Shown piece after piece: positions 17,323 to 24,942 of a stretch of 64,000 nt of DNA. The position numbers and the translations under genes were made by a program. Within the stretch, counting starts at the first letter, position 1; every line of letters begins with the position of its first letter. This DNA comes from JBMNQH01 sp050944035 (lineage in GTDB: Bacteria > Bacillota > Clostridia > Oscillospirales > Oscillospiraceae). The stretch covers positions 66,168-130,167 of the forward strand of contig JBMNQH010000006.1 in assembly GCA_050944035.1 (NCBI GenBank), written 5' to 3'. Under the pieces are notes generated by a model. The model had not been told where the DNA came from and did not search any database. It worked only from the letters and a program-made list of their open reading frames with translations.

Positions 17323-18198
17323 ATGAATGAGATTTCTGTCAAAGCCTTTGCAAAACTCAATTTGGCGCTGGATGTGTTGTCCAAACTGGAGGACGGTTAC
17401 CATGCGATGCGTATGGTGATGCAAAGCGTGGGCCTTTGTGATGATGTTCAGATCGTTTTGCGTGAAGATGGCGTAATTCGTGCCAGCACAGACGATCCTC
17501 AGTTGCCGACCGATGATGGAAATATTGTAGTTCGTGCCGCCAGACTGTTTTTTCAGCAGACGGGGCAGGCGCAGCTGGGGGCAAACATTCACCTGACCAA
17601 GCGAATTCCGGTTTGTGCAGGGATGGGCGGAGGTTCCTCAGATGGGGCAGCGGTTTTGCGCGGACTGAACCAGTTGACCGGCGCAGGACTTTCTAGGCAG
17701 CAGCTACAGGATTTGGGCTTTCAAATTGGTGCGGATCTTCCGTTTTGTATTGCCGGAGGAACCCAGCTGGCAGAGGGAAAGGGAGAACGACTGACTGTTT
17801 TGCCCGCAATGCCCGCCTGTGATGTGGTAATCTGCAAGCCGGATTCTGCGATTGCCACACCGATGCTGTTCCGAACAATCGACGGTCGGTCCCTGCGATG
17901 CCGACCGGATATCGACGGTATGATAACAGTATTAACGGCAGGAAACTTGTCGGGTATTGCGTCCCTGCTCTCGAATGTTTTTACGGAGGTGCTGCCGGAA
18001 GAGTTTACGGAAATTCACCGCATTCGTCGCAAGCTCTTGGACGCGGGGGCAATGGGGGCAGTTATGACCGGTACGGGGTCTGCGGTCTTTGGCCTGTTTG
18101 ATTCTACAACTGCCGCACAGCGCGCTTATATGCAGCTTTCTATGCAATATCCTTTCTGTTGTCATACTGTGGTGACACCGGAAATTCAAAATTTTTAA
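17323..18198 (+). CDS. ispE: 4-diphosphocytidyl-2-C-methyl-D-erythritol kinase
   Basis: GHMP kinase of the MEP isoprenoid pathway, 291 residues. N-terminal KAFAKLNLALDVLSKLEDGYH carries the catalytic Lys and substrate loop, the ATP-binding glycine loop is PVCAGMGGGSSDGAAVL, QIGADLPFCIAGG holds the catalytic Asp, and the C-terminal GAVMTGTGSAVFG is the third motif. ATG 17323 follows the mutase stop immediately, indicating translational coupling. Confidence 0.95.
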   Translation: MNEISVKAFAKLNLALDVLSKLEDGYHAMRMVMQSVGLCDDVQIVLREDGVIRASTDDPQLPTDDGNIVVRAARLFFQQTGQAQLGANIHLTKRIPVCAGMGGGSSDGAAVLRGLNQLTGAGLSRQQLQDLGFQIGADLPFCIAGGTQLAEGKGERLTVLPAMPACDVVICKPDSAIATPMLFRTIDGRSLRCRPDIDGMITVLTAGNLSGIASLLSNVFTEVLPEEFTEIHRIRRKLLDAGAMGAVMTGTGSAVFGLFDSTTAAQRAYMQLSMQYPFCCHTVVTPEIQNF

Positions 18199-18220
18199 CA
18201 AAATCGGTTTAAAATGTGGA

Positions 18221-18269
18221 AAAACCGCCGATGCTATGTACACAAACATTACATAGCAAGGCGGTTTTT
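18221..18269 (+). terminator. Terminator hairpin ending at the spoIIR start
   Basis: AAAACCGCC/GGCGGTTTT plus TGCTATGTA/TACATAGCA around a loop, then TTTATT and ATG 18273. AAGGCGG of the 3' arm is the only Shine-Dalgarno candidate for spoIIR. Same layout as at rqcP. Confidence 0.75.
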
Positions 18270-18272
18270 ATT

Positions 18273-18896
18273 ATGAAAATGAACAAAAAACGGAATAGTC
18301 CACATCAACTGCATCGCTGGGAACTTGCACTGATGCTTGCCCTGTGCATCAGTTTCTGTGTTGGAACCTGGGCACAGGCGGCAGAGCAGAACCTGTCTGA
18401 AAAACTCATCCGGCTTCACGTGATTGCGGAGTCCGACAGTGAAGAAGATCAGGTACTGAAACTGGAGGTTCGGGATGCGGTTTTAACTTATATGGCTCCA
18501 CTGCTGGACGGCGTCAAAGACACTGGGACAGCACGGAAAATTCTGACTGCAGAACAGGTCAATCTACAGCGGATTGCAGAAGAAACCACGGAAGCTGCGG
18601 GAATGCCGTGTAGCGTTTCCGTCAGCCTGGGTACAGAATCTTATCCGACCCGGGAGTATGAGGATTTTGCGCTTCCAGCGGGCAGCTATTTGTCTTTGCG
18701 TATTATTCTGGGAAACGGAAAAGGCCATAACTGGTGGTGTGTAGTCTATCCGCCACTGTGTACCACCGCAGTGGAAACGGCAACAGAATTGGATCCCGAG
18801 GATGTCCAACTGATTACACAGGCCGATACGAAGTATGCAGTAAAATTTCGGCTTCTTGAATGGTGGGGGACATTCAGACAGGCATTGGAGCGGTAA
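18273..18896 (+). CDS. spoIIR: Stage II sporulation protein R
   Basis: Signalling protein made in the forespore under SigF that triggers SpoIIGA to process pro-SigE in the mother cell. 207 residues: N-terminal membrane/signal segment (WELALMLALCISFCVGTWA), then EKLIRLHVIAESDSEEDQ, VLKLEVRDAVL and the conserved GKGHNWWCVVYPPLC, typical of SpoIIR. ATG 18273 follows a hairpin that hides its ribosome site. I could not identify a clear SigF promoter. Flanked by terminators on both sides. Confidence 0.92.
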   Translation: MKMNKKRNSPHQLHRWELALMLALCISFCVGTWAQAAEQNLSEKLIRLHVIAESDSEEDQVLKLEVRDAVLTYMAPLLDGVKDTGTARKILTAEQVNLQRIAEETTEAAGMPCSVSVSLGTESYPTREYEDFALPAGSYLSLRIILGNGKGHNWWCVVYPPLCTTAVETATELDPEDVQLITQADTKYAVKFRLLEWWGTFRQALER

Positions 18897-18935
18897 GAGA
18901 TCAAATCCGTACGATTCTTTAAAGACGGTAAAAAT

Positions 18936-18980
18936 AAAGCGCCTTTGTATCACCGCGGGATACAAAGGCGCTTTGTTTTG
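18936..18980 (+). terminator. Bidirectional terminator between spoIIR and the kinase gene
   Basis: AAAGCGCCTTTGTATC pairs with GATACAAAGGCGCTTT, seven-base loop, then GTTTTGG. Confidence 0.8.
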
Positions 18981-18993
18981 GTAAAAAGCAGGA

Positions 18994-19932
18994 TCAATAT
19001 TTATAAATTCCGCCGCCAATAAATTCACGCAGAAGAGAACTGGGCAACAGAAGATCTGGATCAATGGAGACGAACTTTTCATAGGCGGGTAAGATTCCAT
19101 CGAGTTCCTCATGATGAGCCTCTGTTTCGGGAATTTCCTGAAACAGAGGTGGTGCAAGATTTTTCATGACACAGATTTCATAAGGAAAAGAGGAATCAAA
19201 TTTGAAGTCTGCCTTGTCGATAAATGGTGTAATATAGCGACGTTCCCCACGGCAGACATTGGGCCACATCGTCAAGGTTTCTTTTGCGTCAGCGCCGCGG
19301 AATAAATGATCCCGAACCGTACGGCGAGCCAGCCGCATCCAGGCACCCGTAAAGCAGATCTGGTTGTTTTCATCTACGACATTGGAATAAGCGCTGATAT
19401 AGAGCTTGAAGGCATTGGGATTCTGAGTCGTAATATCATCGTTCAGCGCATGGATTCCCTCAAAAATTGCAACTTCATTTTTTCCGAGTTTTAGGGACTT
19501 GGCGGGTTTGACGACCCGAATCTGCCGGGTAAACTCAAATTTTGGCACATAAATGCGTTCCCCGCGGCTCAACATGGCAAAGTGCTCGTTAAGCAGATCC
19601 ATATCCATGCAAAGCGGAGATTCAAAGTCCGGCTGTCCGTCTTTTGTCAGTGGAACCATACCAGGGACATAAGTCTTAAAATAGTTGTCCATGGAGATCG
19701 CATGGGTACGGATGCCGCGGCGGTTCAATTCTTCCTCAATTTTTAATGCGGTTGTTGTCTTACCGCTGCCGGAGGGGCCGGAGAGCAAAACAATGGGACT
19801 TTTTTCAAGATTGGCGATGATCTGATCCGCTGCTTTGCCAAGTTTTCGGTTATAATCTGCGTCGCACGCCGCAATAAAGGAAGCGGGATCGCGCGCTGCA
19901 CGTTCATTGATGCTGTTCAGACTGTAAGCCAT
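18994..19932 (-). CDS. Uridine kinase-like nucleoside kinase
   Basis: 312 residues. P-loop GPSGSGKTTTALKIEEEL near residue 52, then SMDNYFKTY and FEGIHALND, the uridine kinase/phosphoribulokinase pattern. Longer than classic Udk (about 210), with N- and C-terminal extensions, so it belongs to the clostridial uridine-kinase-like group whose substrate is not settled. AAGGAG sets ATG 19932. The start overlaps the hemZ 3' end by 29 bases, so both are one operon. Confidence 0.82.
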   Translation of the reverse strand: MAYSLNSINERAARDPASFIAACDADYNRKLGKAADQIIANLEKSPIVLLSGPSGSGKTTTALKIEEELNRRGIRTHAISMDNYFKTYVPGMVPLTKDGQPDFESPLCMDMDLLNEHFAMLSRGERIYVPKFEFTRQIRVVKPAKSLKLGKNEVAIFEGIHALNDDITTQNPNAFKLYISAYSNVVDENNQICFTGAWMRLARRTVRDHLFRGADAKETLTMWPNVCRGERRYITPFIDKADFKFDSSFPYEICVMKNLAPPLFQEIPETEAHHEELDGILPAYEKFVSIDPDLLLPSSLLREFIGGGIYKY

Positions 19933-21391
19933 GATAAAACTCCTTAATGATGGATTTTTGTGAGAGAACCTTTTCGATACCGTCAATGTATTCGCGTGGA
20001 TATTTTGGAGTGAAGATCCGTTCGATCCGGCCGGTTCCTGTCACGAGTTTGGTGGAAGCGCCGCCGCCCACCGCGAGGATGGTGGAAAGCTCTTCCATAA
20101 TGCAAATATTGTATAGATTTTCCTGTCCTGGCAGTGTCCAGCCGACATTTTCGAATCCACCGGACATGAATTTTTGACGATAGAGATAGTACGGCACATA
20201 ACCGGCTGCCCGCAAACGGGAAGCAGCACTGTCAAGCATGGTTCCGACCTGTTCGGCGTCCGGAATTTCTGTACCTTCCAACAGAATGCGGGATCCCTTT
20301 TTTAAGGACAAAGTATGAACCGTGATGTTTTCCGGCCGCAGCGCAAGTACAGTATCCAATGTGCGGTCAAATCCTGCGGGAGAATCAGAGGGAAGGCCGG
20401 CAATCAGATCCATATTGACCGAACAGCCTGGAAGATCGCGAACCATATCCAGTGCCCGTAAAACATCGGCCGCTGTATGTTTTCTGCCAATGGTTTCGAG
20501 TACGGGGTCTTCCATTGTCTGTGGATTGACACTGATACGGCGGACATCGTAACGGTGCAGAACCGCTAGTTTTTCGGGTGTAATGGTATCCGGCCGACCG
20601 GCCTCTACTGTATAATCGCGCAGAGCGGAGAGATCAAACTGCGTTTCCAACTGTGCACAAAGCGTATCAAGCTGTGCAGGGGACAGAGTTGTAGGCGTAC
20701 CGCCGCCGATATAAATCGAGACAACGTGCAAACCCAGCTCCCGCACGACCTCTGCGGTTGCAGCGAGGTCTCTGGAAAGTGCGGACAGAAAGTCCGGAAT
20801 AAGCGCCATGCTCTTTTCTACACTCTGGCTGACAAAACTACAGTAAGCGCAGCGTGTAGGACAAAACGGGATACCAATATAGAGACAAATGTCTTTTGGA
20901 GACAGGCTCTTTTTTACCTGCAACCCGGCGATTGCGGTGTCGCGGCAGAGCAATGCGCGCGTACGCGAGACATCGTAAACTTGGCACATTGTAGAGATTG
21001 CCGCAGCTTCCGACAGACCCTCTTCCAGATAGTTGCTGAGAATCTTACCGGGACGGATGCCGGTTAATGCACCCCAGACCGGTTTTTTTGTAGTAGAACG
21101 GCGCGCAGCCCGATAAAAACAGAGTTTGACTGCACGCTGTAATAAACGGTCTTCAACCAGTTGATCCGTAAGACTGGCAACGGGAACCGCAGTGCGGCCG
21201 TGGTACGCATTGCCGTTGAGACAGAGCTTACAGGTTGCCGTTACAAGCTGTTTTCCACGGGACAGGCGGATTAGAACAAAATCCCCTTCCGGCGGTTCTG
21301 TTGGGTATTCAGGCCGCTGATCCGGGAACATCATTAATAAGATTTGTTCCGCAGCATAGCGGTAATTGTGATTTTTGAGATAGAGTTTCAT
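19904..21391 (-). CDS. hemZ: Oxygen-independent coproporphyrinogen III oxidase-like radical SAM protein HemZ
   Basis: 495 residues. Radical SAM motif PFCPTRCAYCSF (CxxxCxxC) near residue 178, SIYIGGGTPTTLS, EAGRPDTI, RISVNPQTM, DLIAGLPSD and THTLSLKKGS-like VHTLSLKKGS follow the HemN/HemZ core. An N-terminal domain of about 150 residues is typical of HemZ and absent from HemN. Anaerobic decarboxylation of coproporphyrinogen is the assumed role; many clostridia keep HemZ without a full haem pathway, so the real substrate may differ. Confidence 0.9.
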   Translation of the reverse strand: MKLYLKNHNYRYAAEQILLMMFPDQRPEYPTEPPEGDFVLIRLSRGKQLVTATCKLCLNGNAYHGRTAVPVASLTDQLVEDRLLQRAVKLCFYRAARRSTTKKPVWGALTGIRPGKILSNYLEEGLSEAAAISTMCQVYDVSRTRALLCRDTAIAGLQVKKSLSPKDICLYIGIPFCPTRCAYCSFVSQSVEKSMALIPDFLSALSRDLAATAEVVRELGLHVVSIYIGGGTPTTLSPAQLDTLCAQLETQFDLSALRDYTVEAGRPDTITPEKLAVLHRYDVRRISVNPQTMEDPVLETIGRKHTAADVLRALDMVRDLPGCSVNMDLIAGLPSDSPAGFDRTLDTVLALRPENITVHTLSLKKGSRILLEGTEIPDAEQVGTMLDSAASRLRAAGYVPYYLYRQKFMSGGFENVGWTLPGQENLYNICIMEELSTILAVGGGASTKLVTGTGRIERIFTPKYPREYIDGIEKVLSQKSIIKEFYHGLQSEQHQ

Positions 21392-21420
21392 AAAAATAGC
21401 CTTTATTTCAGAATAAAACC

Positions 21421-21449
21421 AGAATATATGGAAAAACCCGCCCTGTCAA
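21421..21449 (-). promoter_or_regulatory. Promoter of hemZ
   Basis: Minus strand TTGACA, 17 bases, TATTCT, 30 bases before the start codon. Confidence 0.6.
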
Positions 21450-21512
21450 GTGTACCAGCCGTACTTTACGGGTTGTGTTTGTAACTTTAATGTAAACGAA
21501 TTCTGACATCGG

Positions 21513-21540
21513 TTGACAAGGTGGGATTTTTGGATATATT
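21513..21540 (+). promoter_or_regulatory. Putative promoter of the 21.6 kb gene cluster
   Basis: TTGACA, 16 bases, TATATT; an A/T-rich leader of about 70 bases follows. Confidence 0.4.
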
Positions 21541-21614
21541 AAGAATTATTAAACAAAAAAGATTGTTACATTGCATACCATGGCGGGGATTGTAACAAGA
21601 AAGGGAGCATACTT

Positions 21615-22010
21615 ATGCGGTATCGTTTGATGCGGTTTATGGCAGGACGCAATGGTCTGGATTCACTGAACCGTTTTTTGCTGGGTGTTTGTATTGTCGT
21701 TGTGCTGTTCAACCTGTTTCTTCGATCGGCTGTTTTCAGTATTCTCGGATATCTGCTTCTGATTCTGGTCTACTTTCGAATCTTTTCTCGGAACCTGGCA
21801 AAGCGTGGGGCGGAGAATCAGCGATATCTGCGGTATCAAAATTCCTTTTTGCATTGGAAACACCAACTGACAGAGCGCTTCCGTCAGCGAAAAACCCATC
21901 GTTTTTACCGCTGTCCAGCCTGTCATACCAATCTTCGTGTACCAAAAGGAAAGGGGAAAATCTTTATTCGCTGCCCCAAGTGCGGGGAAGGCTTTGAACG
22001 GAAAACTTAA
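21615..22010 (+). CDS. Two-helix membrane protein with C-terminal zinc ribbon
   Basis: 131 residues. Two hydrophobic helices at about 21-36 (FLLGVCIVVVLFNLF) and 40-56 (VFSILGYLLLILVYF), then a basic stretch and a zinc ribbon YRCPACHTNLRVP with RCPKCGEGF. The layout places the ribbon in the cytosol. AAGGGAGCA precedes the ATG. Function unknown; similar proteins are common in clostridia. It precedes the DUF5685 gene by 93 bases and may share its transcript. Confidence 0.75.
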   Translation: MRYRLMRFMAGRNGLDSLNRFLLGVCIVVVLFNLFLRSAVFSILGYLLLILVYFRIFSRNLAKRGAENQRYLRYQNSFLHWKHQLTERFRQRKTHRFYRCPACHTNLRVPKGKGKIFIRCPKCGEGFERKT

Positions 22011-22103
22011 TTTTTAAAAAGTCTCTGTCGGCACTTGTGATCGTTGGAAATCAATGGTAAACTAAATAGTATCATAAAATGCTGTTGCACACAGGGGACG
22101 AGT

Positions 22104-22931
22104 ATGTTCGGGTATGTCATTGCAAATCAAGAATCGCTTTCCGAGTCGCAGTTTGCGCGGTATAAAGGGGCTTACTGCGGCTTGTGCCGTGCGTTGAAGG
22201 TGCGGTATGGCAGCATCGGTCGTATGGCGTTGACCTATGATATGGTGTTCTTGCTGTTGGTATTGGGTTCCCTTTATGAGCCGGAAGAGCAGAACGGATC
22301 TGAGCGCTGTATCGCCCATCCCATCAAGGTGCATGGGTATTGGACTACAGAACTGACCGATTATGTTGCAGATATGAGCATTGCCCTGGCATACTGTAAA
22401 CAGATGGACGATTGGTATGACGAGAAAAAGGCAAGCAGCTGGCTGGGTTCCAGATTGTTTCTGTCCTATTATCGTGCTGTTCAGAACCGTCATCCAGCGC
22501 GTTGCGAAGAGATTGAAAAGCAACTCCACGCATTGACAGCGATTGAACAGGCAGGTATTCCAGCACCGGATGACGGTGCCAATTGCTTTGGTCAATTGCT
22601 GGGAAGTCTGTTTGTCTGGAAACAGGATCGCTGGGCGGATATCTTATATGAGACAGGTTGTGCGCTGGGGCGTTTTATTTATATTATGGATGCCTGCATG
22701 GATCTGGAGTCCGACCGGAAACACAGCAGATATAATCCGATGGCCGGAAAAGATACGACGGAATTCGAATCGATTCTGACCATGCTGATTGGAGACTGTG
22801 CGTTGGAGTTTGAAAAACTTCCATTGGTGCAGGATCTTGATATTTTGCGAAACATTCTGTATTCCGGTGTTTGGACGCAGTACCGGATGGCGCAGAAAAA
22901 CAATGAAAAGAAAGGCAATATGGAACCATGA
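22104..22931 (+). CDS. DUF5685 family protein
   Basis: 275 residues. N-terminal MFGYVIANQESLSES and YKGAYCGLCRALK, then YDMVFLLLVLGSLYEP and a Cys/His-bearing middle (ERCIAHP) define this clostridial family. The remaining helical body has DACMDLESDRKHSRYNPM, whose Asp/Glu could bind metal, as in some all-helical synthase-like folds (inference). ATG 22104 has AGGGGAC upstream; the frame extends earlier without similarity. ATGA overlap with the next gene ties it to a J-domain co-chaperone, suggesting the protein or a partner needs DnaK help. Confidence 0.8.
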   Translation: MFGYVIANQESLSESQFARYKGAYCGLCRALKVRYGSIGRMALTYDMVFLLLVLGSLYEPEEQNGSERCIAHPIKVHGYWTTELTDYVADMSIALAYCKQMDDWYDEKKASSWLGSRLFLSYYRAVQNRHPARCEEIEKQLHALTAIEQAGIPAPDDGANCFGQLLGSLFVWKQDRWADILYETGCALGRFIYIMDACMDLESDRKHSRYNPMAGKDTTEFESILTMLIGDCALEFEKLPLVQDLDILRNILYSGVWTQYRMAQKNNEKKGNMEP

Positions 22932-23545
22932 TCAAAGATCCCTATCAGGTTCTGGGCGTTTCCCGTGATGCATCGGATGATGAGATCAAGGCGGCGTACC
23001 GAAATCTGGCGAAAAAATATCATCCTGACCTGAATCCCGGGGATGCAGCCGCAGCGCAGAAAATGAATGAGATCAATGCGGCCTATGACCAGATCAAAAG
23101 TCCCAAACAGAATACAACGTATGAAAGTTATAGCGGCGCTGCCGGACAGAGCTATGGCGGGCAAAGCTATGATGGAGACAGCACAGCATCTGCTTTGCAG
23201 GCGGCACGGCATTATATCCAGATTGGATATTACCAGCAGGCATTGGTTGCGTTAAACGGCGCGCAGACACGCGATGCCGAATGGTATTATCTCAGCGCCA
23301 TTGCCAATCATAACCTGGGAAACCGGATCACGGGTTTGGAACATATTCAGCGCGCCGTTTCCATGGAACCAAACAATCCGGAATATCAGCGTGTGCTTGC
23401 CCAGATTCAAAATGGCGGCAATATGTATAGCAATTTTAATCAGGCGTTTTCTATGAACATGGGAACTTCGACCCGATTCTGCCTTGGAATTGTTGCGGCG
23501 AATATTCTGTGTCGGTTTTTTGGAATTCCGTTTATCTGCTGTTGA
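22928..23545 (+). CDS. J-domain protein with TPR-like region and hydrophobic C-terminus
   Basis: 205 residues. Residues 2-60 are a J domain: DPYQVLGVSRDASDDEIKAAY, HPD in KKYHPDLNPGD, and EINAAYDQI. It lacks the G/F, zinc-finger and substrate domains of DnaJ. A Gly/Ser/Tyr linker leads to a TPR-like stretch (ARHYIQIGYYQQALVALN, WYYLSAIANHNLGN, HIQRAVSMEPNNPEY). The C-terminal LGIVAANILC is hydrophobic. Probably recruits DnaK to a specific client; overlap with the DUF5685 gene makes that protein the first candidate. Confidence 0.85.
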   Translation: MIKDPYQVLGVSRDASDDEIKAAYRNLAKKYHPDLNPGDAAAAQKMNEINAAYDQIKSPKQNTTYESYSGAAGQSYGGQSYDGDSTASALQAARHYIQIGYYQQALVALNGAQTRDAEWYYLSAIANHNLGNRITGLEHIQRAVSMEPNNPEYQRVLAQIQNGGNMYSNFNQAFSMNMGTSTRFCLGIVAANILCRFFGIPFICC

Positions 23546-23662
23546 CGGGTTGTTCGCAAGTTTCCGTTTATTGGAAGAAGGACTTGAAAAAGCCAGAGAA
23601 ATGTGCTACTCTGTCAAATAGTTTTCCTTTGGCAGATAGAGACCAAAAAAGGGTGTGATACT

Positions 23663-24040
23663 GTGCGAATTCAGGAATCTGCGGAAAATTATCTGGAAAC
23701 CATTTTGATGCTATACCAGGCAAAGGGAGCGGTTCGATCCATCGATATTGTAAATGCATTGCAATTTTCCAAACCGAGTGTCAGCGTTGCAATGAAAAAC
23801 TTCCGTGAAAATGGGTACATCCATATGGATACGGATGGCTATATTACATTGACGGATGCTGGACAGGAGATTGCCGAGCGGATTTATGAACGGCATCAGC
23901 TGTTGACTGAAATTCTGATCCGCCTTGGTGTCGATGAAGAAACAGCGAAGAATGATGCCTGCCGTATTGAGCATGATCTCAGTGATCAGACCTTTGAGAA
24001 AATCAAGGACTATGTACGCAGACATGCGAATGAAAAATAA
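23663..24040 (+). CDS. DtxR/MntR-type metal-dependent transcriptional regulator
   Basis: 125 residues from GTG 23663. ESAENYLETILMLYQAKGAVRSIDIVNAL, with SKPSVSVAMKNFRENGYI as recognition helix, then the dimerisation helix ERIYERHQLLTEILIRLGVD and EHDLSD with His/Glu metal ligands. It lacks the SH3-like third domain of DtxR, as in MntR. No metal transporter lies beside it, so its targets are elsewhere. A 117-base gap separates it from the J-protein gene. Confidence 0.88.
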   Translation: MRIQESAENYLETILMLYQAKGAVRSIDIVNALQFSKPSVSVAMKNFRENGYIHMDTDGYITLTDAGQEIAERIYERHQLLTEILIRLGVDEETAKNDACRIEHDLSDQTFEKIKDYVRRHANEK

Positions 24041-24047
24041 GAATGAT

Positions 24048-24077
24048 GACTCCCCGGTTGAACCGGGGAGTCTTTTT
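24048..24077 (+). terminator. Terminator after the DtxR-type regulator
   Basis: GACTCCCCGGTT pairs with AACCGGGGAGTC with almost no loop, followed by TTTTT. Confidence 0.88.
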
Positions 24078-24184
24078 GTATTATTAGATAGAGTGTTTTT
24101 ATGAAGAAAGAATCAATTTATATACCGTTTATGAGACAAAGTGGAAAAACAGCTCTTTGCGCCAAGCAGGGGATATGATACTTA

Positions 24185-24727
24185 CTATTTGAGCATAAAA
24201 TTTGCCCATTCTTCCGTATGGTCTTTATAATGTTCACTCCAGTACAGAAGTTTTTCAATATATTCCTGTTTGCGTTTTTCGATTGCTTCCCGACAATTGT
24301 CAATCCCATATTTCCGGACAATGGCTGTCAAATCATAAATCGGAAAACCGATCGAATGCCCAGTCGTATGTACTACACTACAGGCTTGCCCTACTGCGTG
24401 ACACAACGCAATATCCTCCAAAGACGATATCTCTTTGGCAAATGCATGACAGTTCAGAATCTCCCTTTTGGCTATTGGCATTTTCACCTTGCCATGTGCC
24501 CAAAATTTCGCTGTTTCCAATGCTGTTCTTGGCCGAGTTTCATTGGGATAGGTGGCTTCCAGTTTTTTTACAGTTTCTTCCGCAAGATCAAATGCCCACA
24601 ATACCAATGCCTGGTGATTTTGTTTGTTGATGACAAGAATGAGATCTTGCAAAAAATCACTCTCTTTAGAGAACAGAATTTGATTTTTTCGTTTCCATTT
24701 TTTGTGTACTTCGTTTACCCAATCCAT
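24185..24727 (-). CDS. Imm-5-like putative immunity protein
   Basis: 180 residues. ALVLWAFDLAEETVKKLE, ETRPRTALETAKFWAHGKV, CHAFAKEI and GQACSVVHTTGHSIGFPIYD fit the all-helical Imm-5-like family annotated as putative immunity protein; I recognise the pattern, not a tested function. ATG 24727 is 12 bases after GAGGAG; the upstream ATG 24739 touches that site. No toxin gene is beside it, so it is an orphan. AT content is a little higher than in its neighbours. Confidence 0.65.
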   Translation of the reverse strand: MDWVNEVHKKWKRKNQILFSKESDFLQDLILVINKQNHQALVLWAFDLAEETVKKLEATYPNETRPRTALETAKFWAHGKVKMPIAKREILNCHAFAKEISSLEDIALCHAVGQACSVVHTTGHSIGFPIYDLTAIVRKYGIDNCREAIEKRKQEYIEKLLYWSEHYKDHTEEWANFMLK

Positions 24728-24863
24728 ACGGCCGACCATCTCCTCAAATCCGTAGTTACCCTCTTATTTTATCATATCATTTTGTACGCATCAAGACACC
24801 TGATAACAGCAACAAAATGGAAATGACTTATTACCGTTGAACAGAGGCAACGGGGTGGATTGC

Positions 24864-24892
24864 TTGAAAAAAGAGGAAATATGGGGTATACT
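24864..24892 (+). promoter_or_regulatory. Promoter of uvrA
   Basis: TTGAAA, 17 bases, TATACT, about 50 bases before the start codon. No clear LexA box (GAAC-N4-GTTC) seen next to it. Confidence 0.55.
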
Positions 24893-24942
24893 AAATAGAA
24901 AACAAGTTTGCAAATTTCAATTGGACAAGGGAGGCATGTGCG

